Below are positions 38,401 through 50,400 of a DNA stretch of 64,000 nucleotides, in pieces. Numbering within the stretch: position 1 is the first letter of the stretch; each line of letters begins with the position of its first letter. This DNA comes from Apostichopus japonicus. Taxonomy: Eukaryota > Echinodermata > Holothuroidea > Aspidochirotida > Stichopodidae. The notes beneath the pieces were generated by a model. That model made no database searches and had not been told where the DNA came from. It saw only the letters and a program-made list of their open reading frames with translations. Made by a program: the position numbers and the translations under genes. The stretch covers positions 2,082,501-2,146,500 of the forward strand of contig NC_092561.1 of NCBI RefSeq assembly GCF_037975245.1, given 5' to 3'.

Positions 38401-41400
38401 TTCTGTTGACCACTTTGACCAGACTGGTTGAAAGTCGCTGGCTTGGGTTGGATTGGCTTTGGCTGAATGTTGATGGGCTGTCTCGGGCCCTGTTTCGGCT
38501 GAAGGTTGAGACCAGAAGCTATCTGTACCTGTCCTTGCATGACGGGCTGAACGTTGAGGACGATCCCTTGGGAAGGCACCAGGACATTCTGAATCGTGGC
38601 ACCACTAGCAGGAACCACTTGGTGGACGACGGGGTTGGTATGAACGAGTGTTATTGAGTTTGTAGTTGAAGGAAGAACCGAGGGGGCTGCAGCAGTAGGT
38701 AGTGGGTGTGGTGGTATCGAGACTGTGATCTTGTTGCCGGAGGTGGTGAACTTAGCCTCTACCGGAGGACAGGGTACCACAGCCGGTTTTATTGCTTCAG
38801 AGATGGCTGGGCGCTCCTCTTTATCCTGGGTACCCTGAGAGGCTACCAGATCATCGCTTGTTACAGATAGATCACTGTTTGTGATAGGAGCTTCACTGGG
38901 TTTCTCCTGGCCATCTGTATGAGCATTGGGCACTTTCTGGATTCTGACCTCTCCATCCAACAAGTCTGCAGGGTTGCCAGAGGGCTTGGTTACTTGTCCT
39001 GGGGGATCACCATCATCTGTTGCCTGGCTGACAGATTCGCTGTCTACTTGGCTTTTGGTGGAGACGGGGCTACTTGAAGGACATGGTGTACTTATACCAG
39101 TAGGACTCAAGGCATCAACCATGGGGTTTGAAGGAGGTGGAATTGGTGGCTGAGGAGGGTCTGTCACCCCATCAGCAGGAGATAATTGGGGTGCAGCAGG
39201 AGGTGTTGATGAGGCAACTCTGGTGTCCTCTAAGGGAGCCTGTTGTGGTATTGCAGCAGTTGTAGTTGCTAATGATTCTGTTACAGGAGGAGGCATATTT
39301 GTAGCAGTAGTAGTATTAAAAAGGGGAGGGGGTGGAGGAGGTCCAGACTGTTTCTCTTGTGTTTCCGTAGTTTGTACCGGACGTTCATGCTCCGGTGCCC
39401 GTTGAAGCACGATATTACCGTCACCACCATGTGGGATTGTTTGTTTGGTGACTTGGCCCTTTGGAGGAGGCACACTCTGAGATTCGACTGGATTTACACT
39501 GTTCTGTCCGCCTGACGTGACGTTATGAGGGCCACCAAACTGACCATGAGGACTGTCCCCCTGAACCTGTGGGCGATACAATGTCACTTGCTGCTGTCCA
39601 CTCAGTTGGACCTGAGGTACTCCCGGCATTATCTGTGGCCTGCCTGGTGGACCACTTAAAGCAATTTGTGGCACACCATATGGAACTTGTGGTCCCCTTA
39701 CAGAACCCTGTGGTCCGGCTGCATAGTTCTGTGAACCAGTTAATTGTTGTTGCTGAGGCCCTGACTGTGCTAATATATTCACACCACTGATGACAAGGTT
39801 AGCTTGACTGTGCGTTGGACCTCCAGGAAGGTTCTCACGTTGTACTGGACTGTTACTTGGATGTTGCTGGGCCAACTGGTGCGAAGGTGCCCCAACAGCA
39901 GCAGTAGTAGACGTCGGTATGTGTTGACCAGGAGGGTACCCTGTCCTACTGATAGGACCATTCATCACCTGTGGTGAACTGTGGGGAAAGTTCTGAGGGT
40001 AGCCTGGTGCCTGACCGGGATGGTAAGGTGGTGGTGGAGCTCTCTGGTTAGGGGTACCACTTGGCGTGTAACTGAGGTTCCTTACTGGTGGTGGACTGGG
40101 AGATACATTAGGAGATGGTGAATGTCTGGAAGCAAGATGTGCCATCATGGTTGAAGCCGGTCTTGAGTTGCTGCTCAGCGCTGAAAAAAAGAGAAAAGTG
40201 GTGATAATTAACAATTTATGAAAAGAACAAACATGGACAACATCTCTAAGGTTATCTTTGATCTGTACATATATCTTTATCATTGACACCCATCTGAGTC
40301 TGAAGGGGTGATGATGCAACCAGACCTCTCCATCAATTTGTGTACCTCTGATAATATTAATCTTGTTGGATATGTAATACCATAAAATTTACGTCCAGAT
40401 TACAAAACAGGCAAAATCTGCAAAATCACCTAAAACTCAACCCTATAACGGATTAAACACACAAAAGCGTTCAGGATGATCAAGTAAAAATCCAAATATT
40501 AAAAATACCAATATTTGATTGATAATATGTCTGAAAGCTTAGGCTCTACGTTCTGCATGTAATTTGTGTGTTAGGGTACACAAGGTTTGTTTTTAATCTA
40601 CAGGTGCAACATGTACTACTCACCACTGGAAAGTGGTTGTGGTTGCCACTTAAATGGTTGTGGGTTCTTCCTCTTTGCTATGCCAGCTATATGATATTGC
40701 ACTGAGCTGCCTGTATCTACCTTCTTCATGCCCACATGTGGATAAGATAACCTGTACGGATAAGAGGGGGACAACAAGATCAAGTTACAAGGAACAGTGT
40801 ACATACAGACATCTATATATTAATGGAGTCACAATAACAGAAAATGAAACACTCACAAAAAAAAGAGGGTAATTATAAACAACTTTGGGAGGTAGCATTG
40901 CTTGTTCGTTTCTCTAAAAAAAGGGTTGTAGGATATTAGTAGTTTACATGACGTGTGGTCTTGAAGTACAGATCAGTTAACAGATGAAGGAATTGTTTGT
41001 TCAAGAGTCTTTCTATACACACAACTGTACACTAACATTACCCACATATATATTCAAATGTTACAGTTGGGCTACAAGTTCAGTGCATAACGTACAGGGT
41101 AGTTGGGGGATCCACCGAAATTAGCATAAAAAAAAGTTCTTGGGAACCAATTTTGGATAATTCCAAAGGCTATTGGTCTCTTTGAATGGTAACAGACCCT
41201 CTCTTACTTTACATCTGTGGTCTTCCTTATTCAATAAATATATCAGCTACATAAATGTCAAACTAACCACTTCTAGGATTGTTCACGAAAAGTGCCACGG
41301 GCAAGACAGTGTATGAACTAAATACATAAAAGATGAATTCTTTTAATTCAAACTAACCACTTCTAGGATTGTTCACGAAAAGTGCCACGGGCAAGACAGT

Positions 41401-44400
41401 GAATGAGCTAAATACATAAAAGATGAATTCTTTTAATTCAAACTAACCACTTCTAGGATTGTTCACGAAAAGTGCCACGGGCAAGACAGTGAATGAACTA
41501 AATACATAAAAGATGAATTCTTTTAATTCAAACTAACCACTTCTAGGATTGTTCACGAAAAGTGCCACGGGCAAGACAGTGAATGAATTAAATACATAAA
41601 AGATGACTTCTTTTAATTCAAACTAACCACTTCTAGGATTGTTCACGAAAAGTGCCACGGGCAAGACAGTGAATGAATTAAATACATAAAAGATGACTTC
41701 TTTTAATTCAAACTAACCACTTCTAGGATTGTTCACGAAAAGTGCCACGGGCAAGACAGTGAATGAACTAAATACATAAAAGATGAATTCTGGTATTTAG
41801 GACCACAAACCTGACACATCTGGCAAAGTTGTTCGATGGCAATTGGATACCCTTGGACTGTTTGCAAGCTGCGACATACTCTGCATAAAGTTCTACCCTG
41901 CCTATAGACTGCTCCGTGTTCGATTCCACATGACAATTTAACCTGCGTAAAGTAATAAAACACAGTGTAAAACTAATTGCTTGAGACTTTAAAGAAAAAA
42001 AGTATCCAAAATTGAACAATCTTCAGAGCTTGACAAGTTAGGGAAAGACTCAAGGACAAAACAAAAATATCTATTTGAAAAAAAAAGGTTGATGTTTATT
42101 TACCTACAAAGAATATCAAAATAACATTCTAGAAGACTAAGCCAAAATTGACACATAAAGGACAACTGTAACAGGATAATTAACCTTGGAAACATAATTA
42201 ACCTTGGTAACATAGCTTTGTAATAACTCCTTTTTTTTATTAATTGCAATATAAATTTGAAAGCTTCACAAAATGGTAAAATTTATGATTTTGAGTGGTA
42301 CATCATTTAAGGTGGATGACCAGTAGAACTTTGGGCTCTGAAAAAATTACAAGACATGCTTTCAATACATACCTCTATTTACTAATGAAAGCAATAAATA
42401 GTACACACAGACCTACACATATACCTACATAACTTTGTCTTGAAAGAAATAATTTCAAATTATGGAGACAGGTCAACTGTTAACAGGGAACAGCATAAAT
42501 GCTCATTTTGGGCTCTCTTTTCCTGTAATATTAAGTCTTGGATAAATCAAGTTCCAACTTACCACTGACAAGCAAACCTCTCTGCTTCGGCATCCTTAGC
42601 TGAGGTGGGCGTAGCTGGAGGGGTCGATGAACTTGGAGGGGGAACAACTGTTGGGGTTCCATGACCTGGTGGTAAAGATTGATTCGAACATTGTTAATGA
42701 CTGTCCAATCAATGGCAGAAGTTTTCAAAACCCCTTCGCTAAACTTGGAAATGGCATTTGAATCTGATTGTGTGCTGAACAACAAACAAGAATTTAATCA
42801 GAACTGATTCTGTCAAAACACTGCAAGAATCAGAGTTTTGATTCTTTGATAATCATAATAAAGAAACATTCATATTAAACATATCAGTACAAATCAAGAA
42901 CATTGTTTCAATGATGAAAATTTGGCAAAATAGGATGAATTACAGTTGGACCACAGTTGCCGCAAGTTCAAATTCTTGGCAAAATGAAAAGATCTCTGGT
43001 ATTCTTTGGAATAACGATTCTTTGATATTTGTTTGTTAAATATTGTAGCAAAACTCTTATTAGTTACATCTGATATCAAAAGACAAAAGCACCAAGCACA
43101 TAAACCTTCTGAAAATCCTTTCCAAATTTAAACAATACAAAAAGAAAAACTGCAAGTTTATTGTGGAGAAAACCAAGCATCTAATAATCACAAAATGAAA
43201 GTTATTTTTTGAAATGACTGCTTTACCTCTTGCGGGTGACTTTGCTCCCGGGGTGACTTGATGAGGAGGCTGGTGGTGTGGTGGGGGTGGTGTGGGGGCA
43301 TGATGAAGGCCTGGTCTAGGAGTACCTGACACCTGGGCTTGATGCTGTCCCTCTGGGTTGGGGTCAATGATCTTAATACCAACAAATGCATCAGCACCGA
43401 GTGCCTGCGCGTCTAGTGTAACTAAGCAAACCAGAATATCTGTGAAGAGAAGAAAAGGGCAGGTGGCTGTTTAAGTGCCTAGGAGGGAAACATCAGAGAA
43501 AACAGACAACAGACACATTTGAGAGAAGGATTGACGACTTCTTTCAATGTGCAAAACTGTCACAAAATTTGCCAGCTAAGGTCTACCACATTAATCATAG
43601 ATCTATGTGACTGTCACTTGGTGAAATACAGTCACCCAATTTATAATTTTACCTATTTTGGGGGTATTTAGAGACAATGCAATCTGAATTTTTTGTAAAC
43701 AACTAATAGTCTGCCAGGCAACCTCCAGAGCTGAAAATTGGTTGCCCGAACAGAAATTCGGTTGTCTCGGACCACCAGAAAACCTTTAAAAATAAGACCC
43801 ATTACTGATGTCACTGATTACAGCAAGATCGATGCCAGAGAAAATCATAAATTCGGTTCCATTCTGGAAGTCTCCAAAATGTTAGTAATTTAATATGAAA
43901 TGGAATCAGCCACATGTTCAAATATTGATGTGAAAGTCAGAAATACAGACAGACATGTGCCATGAATAAAGGCAAGTCTAAACCTCTATTAACTACGTGC
44001 TTATACGTAACACCAAATACCTTAACCTGCCTACACGTAGTCTGCTTCAATCTAGAAAAGCAATTCATAAAAGGATGTTGTTATTTGTTGATGTTTGTCA
44101 AGATCTTAAATGAGTCTTTAGGGAGGGGGGGAGGAAATAAAATTGTTTTTATATTGACTATGTCCGCATCACATTGCTTACAAAGAAAGCAAACCTGCCC
44201 ATCAAGAATTATCATAATTTTTGTACAGCGATGACCATGCAAGAGTTAATCACTGTGTTTATGATTTTGTATTTACGAGCAATAAGTTGGACAAATCATT
44301 GTAATCCTCAAGCAGCATATGCATACATCACATCAAGTATGCTGCCGACATTCTCGGATTGGGGGGTGCGGAGTGGGGGGATGACATGGGGAGAGGGGGT

Positions 44401-47400
44401 GTACCATAGGCTACTTACCTATACGTGGCCTATAAGTCGGACAAATCATTGTAATCCTCAAGCAGCATATGCATACATCACATCAAGTATGCTGCCGACA
44501 TGCTCGGATTGGGGGTGCAGGGTGGGAGGGGGGTGGCGTGGGGAGAGGGATGTGTACCATAGGCTACTTACCTATACTCCGATCCACTTTACATATAAAC
44601 GTGCAGAAGCTGCCACCTTTCTCAGACATTACCAGGAGTAGTTCTAATGCCCCCAGGAGTAGTTGAATATCATGAATATGCAACAGCTTTATAACTGTCT
44701 CATAGACTTTGTGTTCAAGGCACTGTTCTAACACATCAATGTTGTCATCTACATCCAATAGTTTCTCTACCACCTCCAAAGCTACAAAAAGAAAGAATTA
44801 ATAAAGTCAATAAATATAAGTCTATAAGTTATATTGAATTAGCTCAATAATGTGTTAAAGATTTATCTCCACTGTTTTTTAGTCGGATCTTTTTCAAACC
44901 TAGGGCTTCACAATTATTATTATTTTTAAGGGGGGGGGGGGTGAGTCTCCATGAGGGTCAAGTGATCTACAAGGGGTCCACTGAAAAATTGGGTCCTTCA
45001 ACATTTTACTGACTTTATAAATGCTGTTAGGACAGTCACAAAAGCCTGAGAGTGCCACCTTGACCACAGGACCAACGTTTGGATGATGTCACAGGTGATT
45101 CTCTCTAGGACTGGGGGAGGGGGAGGGGTGTGGATAGCAAAAAGGTTAAGAAGCTAGGTTCTACTCTACCAAGCACTATTCCACTGTTATTGTTTACCAG
45201 CATTTCCTTCTGTATTATGTAAAGTTGTTACCTTGTAATATTGTCTGCGTCCGAACAAGGTCGTACTTACGTTGCAACGTCCAAGCCATATAACTTTTAT
45301 ACCTTTACCCTATGAATGGGACCAGCCTTTTGCATAACGATACCATCACTTTCTCTCTCACTGTAATCTCTCTCTCAGTAATTAATGTCGACAAAACTTT
45401 ACACGGTCTGAGTACTTGCAAGAGCCAAATACGCCGCCACTTTAGGCAGTTATTAAGTAATTTTGTTAGTACATATGTTTGGGAGTTTCCACATTGTTTT
45501 TAAAAATCTTTGCAAACTCATTCCTGCACAAACTTCATCAGTTGGTTTAAGTCAGAGCACATTACCATTTTATGGAAATGTATGACAATACAATTTTTTT
45601 TTAACCTTTATTTTTGGAAGGTAAATAATCTTCATACCTATTGTCTTTGGTAATCTGATTACATCATAAACAATATTCATGCATTCAAACATTGGTTAAC
45701 AAAATGTTGTATTCCCTGATTTCACCAGTTGGTACATCGGGTCACTTAAAACAGACGGCATCGTATACCACACTGTGCATCATCGCCAGAAAAGTTTTAT
45801 CAATTTAATGTCAGGTTTACGCTTAACAGCAGTGTTCTGGTTTTGATTAAGCGAGCACTTCAGAACTGCTCAAGATTCAGAGCGGTATTTTAAATTCTTG
45901 AATCGTAACATTAACAATCAAAATATTCATTGCGGGTGTTCTCGCCCGAGCGTCGACACGTCGTCAATGTTAAGGCTCCAGTCGGTGGTGTACTTATCCA
46001 CAAAGACATCAACTTACAATGTCAATGACTCATCTTCTCGATTATGTAAATTATCAAGAAAATTGAATCTTTTCTTGTGTTTTTTGGGCAATTTGTGCAA
46101 AAAATTGTGGCAATATGGAATGTATTAAGTTGAGATGCAGGGTTTATAGAGAAGAAAGTGCTTTGGTTTTGACTTTTCTAAGGGAAAGGATTCTAAACAA
46201 AGCAGGCATCAACGAGGAACGTTAAGAAAGAGAGATGATGCCGTTCCTCAGAATAAGCTTATCTTTTCTTATTAAAAAACCCTGGGCATCACCTACAAAT
46301 AGTTGACCATATGTAACGACTAGCAGAGTAGTAAGTACTCTGTTGACCTCTGTCTGACCCACTAAATTGCCCAACATTGACATTAAATAGACAACCCTCA
46401 GAGGAGTAGGGTCAACTTACAGCGTAGCACGATAAACCTGTCGTCATCTTCCAGGCCCTTATATATAGTGTGGAACATCAACTGAGTACTACGATAAGCC
46501 ACAGAGTCCAGGACGAACTGCAAAAAGGAAATGAGGTGACATTTGATCACACATTTTGACTCTGCGTGAGTTTTACATTAAACATCCGTTATCTCTTTCC
46601 GTTAGCTGTCTCGAGAACGGATTGTGAAGAAGCTGCAGAACAAGAAGAAGAAGAAGCAGCAACAGCAGCTTTGGTACTTTCCGAGACGAAAAAAAAATAA
46701 CTTGTCCAGTCTCAGGCCGAGTTATTTCCATCAGTGGAAGAAGATTCAGAGACGAGCCTGTCATCAATAAAGTTATCCAAACTTTTATCTGCTTTGACAA
46801 ACTGTCATAACATTTAGATATGAAATGTTAAGGGATGCTGTTGAGAAACATGCTCCAGCAGTTTGGAACAAAATGTTTGGCTGGGTAAAAAGGGAAAACC
46901 TCTTGAAGAAAATGTTTCAGTATACATAACATATATATGAGATACAAGATCCTGATCTATAATTCATACTCCAATAGTAGTAGAAGGAACTATTAAATTG
47001 AATGAATTTAGTATCAACTAGCTCTTACTGACATTTTGGAAAAGAAGAAGGGAACACTGACTATAAAAAAAAACATATTTGCAAACAAATTCTTTGCAAA
47101 ACTGCAACCAATATTGGACAACTACTGAATGCAGACCAGTGACCTTAGGAATACAGATAGTCTTCTGTGAGGTCTGCTGAGTTTTCTGGTCCATGAAGTA
47201 ATTAGTTTCGGGTAAGATTTTTGTATTGAGGTCTACTAACTGAGCAATCTAGCCCATACAAAACTTGGTTTGGTTTAAGACTTTTGTTTTGAGGTCTACT
47301 AACTGAGCAATCTAGCCCATACAAAACTTGGTTTGGTTTAAGACTTGTTTTGAGGTCTATTAACTGAGCTATCTGGCCCATACAGTAATTAGTTTTGGGG

Positions 47401-50400
47401 TATGACTTTTGTATTGAGTCTACTAACTGAGCAATCTAGTCCATTCAGACTTAGAAATTAGTTTTGGAGTAAGACTGGTATTGAAGTCTACTAACTGAGC
47501 AATCTAGTCCATACAGACTTAGAAATTAGTTTTGGAGTAAGACTTTGGTATTGAGGTCTATTAACTGAGCAATCTAGTCCATTCAGACTTAGAAATTAGT
47601 TTTGGAGTAAGACTGGTATTGAAGTCTACTAACTGAGCAATCTAGTCCATACAGACTTAGAAATTAGTTTTGGAGTAAGACTTTGGTATTGAGGTCTATT
47701 AACTGAGCAATCTAGTCCATTCAGACTTAGAAATTAGTTTTGGAGTAAGACTTTGGTATTGAAGTCTACTAACTGAGCAATCTAGTCCATACAGACTTAG
47801 AAATTAGTTTTGGAGTAAGACTTTAGTATTGAGGTCTATTAACTGAGCAATCTAGTCCATACAGACTTAGAAATTAGTTTCGGGGTAAGACTTTTGTATT
47901 GAGGTCTACTAACTGAGCAATCTAGCCCATACAAAACTTGGTTGGTTTAAGACTCTGTTTTGAGGTCTACTAACTGAGCTATCTGGCCCATACAGTACTT
48001 GGTGTTGGCTTAAGACACACTGAACGAAAAAATACTAATTGAAGAAACGTGAATGAAATATATTGTAAATACTACTGTACTAAGTACAACATGACTATAT
48101 TTTGACAAATATTCATAAACTAAATTGATTTGTACCAAGATAGTGCACGCAACACTCAACTTTTGACTATTGAACAGGACTGATATTTCATGATGCCGTT
48201 TGATATTTTTGGCTTGAATATTTCCAGCACAACAAACTGACTTAAAAAAAATAGCAAATTCCAAAGCTGCAAAAACTGCCTTAAAATAAAATAAAAATCT
48301 GAAAAATCTAAAGCTGCAAGATAGAGGTTGAAGCATTCATAATTTTCTCGTTCATAGGAAATATGATAACATTTCAAGTAATGACTTCAACAGCAGGATG
48401 TCATCCAATATTTGTCAACTATCTGCAGTTATGATCAATCTAGTTTCAAAGAAAACAACCACAAACAGCAATTGAAGAGAAACTCAACATTCCATCAAAA
48501 TGTCCAGATGAACTGTTCAACATGATACCATCAGAATCCCCAAACCTTAACCGGTTTGTGAATTAACGAGCGACGTACTCACCTCATATAACCTATGCAT
48601 TACCGTATTAACCTCGCTCTAGCATCTGGCAATTTGTCTGTATGTAAGTGTGGCCATCTCCCTTCCGTAATTTCCAGGCCGCAATGGTGCGGCACCGGAC
48701 GGAGAAGGGGGAGAGGATCGACCAAGGGGCGGAAACCCCGAGGATACAACCAAAAACATTCTCACCTGAAGAGGCCCTAGGTGGGCTGGTGTGGGTGACA
48801 GGTGGGTCCTGAGTGGGCCCGAAGTGGGTCCAGAGTGGGTCGTCGGTGGGTGTAGGCGGGACCCCACGACATCCCTCGAAAATTCCTGGGGGGAAAGGCC
48901 GTCACATGGTCATATCTGTGTGGCCAGTTCCCCTAGTATCCGAGGAGGGTATCCGACGTGGTTGTATGGTTCCGTCCGCGAGGTCCCCCATAGTGGGGAG
49001 GCGGGTCGGGATGTTATATGAGGTGAGTACGTCGCTCGTTAATTCACAAACCGGTTAAGGTTTGGGGAATTCACAGCGCGTACTCCCTCACCTCATATAA
49101 CCTATGCATTTGTGACACAGGAGCCCTGGCGGTGGGTCGAGGATCTCGCGGGCGGCGGACCTAGGGCCGCTCGGGCAAAATCCCCTTCCGTGGCAGGGGT
49201 GTTTGTGAGATAACAGGCGACAAAGGAAGACGGGGTCTTCCAGGCCGCCGCCTTCATAATATCTTCCAGGGGAACCCCCCGGAACCACGCCCTGGACGTG
49301 GCGTGGCCTCGGACGTCGTGCGCCCGGACGGGTTCCCCAGGCTGGGTGTGGGCACGAATTAAGTCGGCCATCCACCGTGAAATGGTGTCCTTTGAGGCCG
49401 GGGTGTAGGGCGACCGCGGTAAAATGAAGAGCCTGTCCGAGGTACGTAGCTGTTTGGTCCTCTCTATGTACCACTTAAGGGCTCGGACAGGGCACCAGCG
49501 CTTGTCTTCCGCGATTGACGAGGCTTGTGACAGACTCGGTAGGAAGATCTCGTTCGGGGTAAAGGTTACTGATTGGTTCTTTGGGAGGAAGTGAGGGTCA
49601 GGTAGTAATCTGACTCCTCCTGGTTCGAACCTCGTGAACCCCCGTTGGAGGGTGAGCGCGTGGAGACAGCTTCTGCGCCTGGCAGAGGCGGCCGCGATCA
49701 GAAACAGAGTTTTGTGTGTTAGTTTGTCCAATGGAGCATTGTGTAACGGCTCGTACGGAGAGCCCGCAAGGGTCGTCAGGACCTCGTGGAGGGCCCATGA
49801 CGGGGCCAGGCGGCGCCTGGGAGGGCGTCTGTGGAACATGCCCCTTAAGACCTGGCGGAGGACCGGGTTGGTTCCTACTGAGGAGCCATCCGAGAATCCG
49901 CTGTGAACCGCTGCTATTGCGGAGCGGTAATTTCTAATTGTACTTATTTGCTTCCCTTCTCGGAAGAGTTCGAGTAGGAAGGCCGCCACCTGGTCTACTG
50001 AGGCCTCCACGGGATCAGCAGCGTTGTCCCCGGCCCAAACATAGTATCGGTGCAGTCTAGAATCGTATGTTTTAACCGTGGACTGCCGGCGGGCATCCAC
50101 TGCAATGTCCGCAACCTCCGGTGGAAACCCCGCTGTCTGGAGCGAGAGCCGGAGAGTTTCCACGCAGCTAGATGGAGGCTCGTGATGTCGGGGTGGGTTA
50201 TGTGGCCGCTCCGTTGGGAGAGGAGCTTGGCGGCCGGTGGGAATTTGTATGGTAGGTCCACCAGCATTTCGATGATGAGTGGGAACCATGCTTGATTGGG
50301 CCAGCAAGGTGCGATCAAAAGCATGTCCGCTTCCACGTCCCGAAGCATCGTGAGAATTCTGCGGAGTAATCCCAGTGGGGGAAAGGCGTACATGGAGAGG

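Noticed and set aside
44174-44641. 155-codon plus-strand frame with an internal repeat
   Set aside because: It arises from the 150-bp tandem duplication and runs antisense over an ARID2 exon boundary.
47195-48010. CRISPR-like or coding repeat array
   Set aside because: Units vary throughout and no reading frame is kept; it is an intronic minisatellite.
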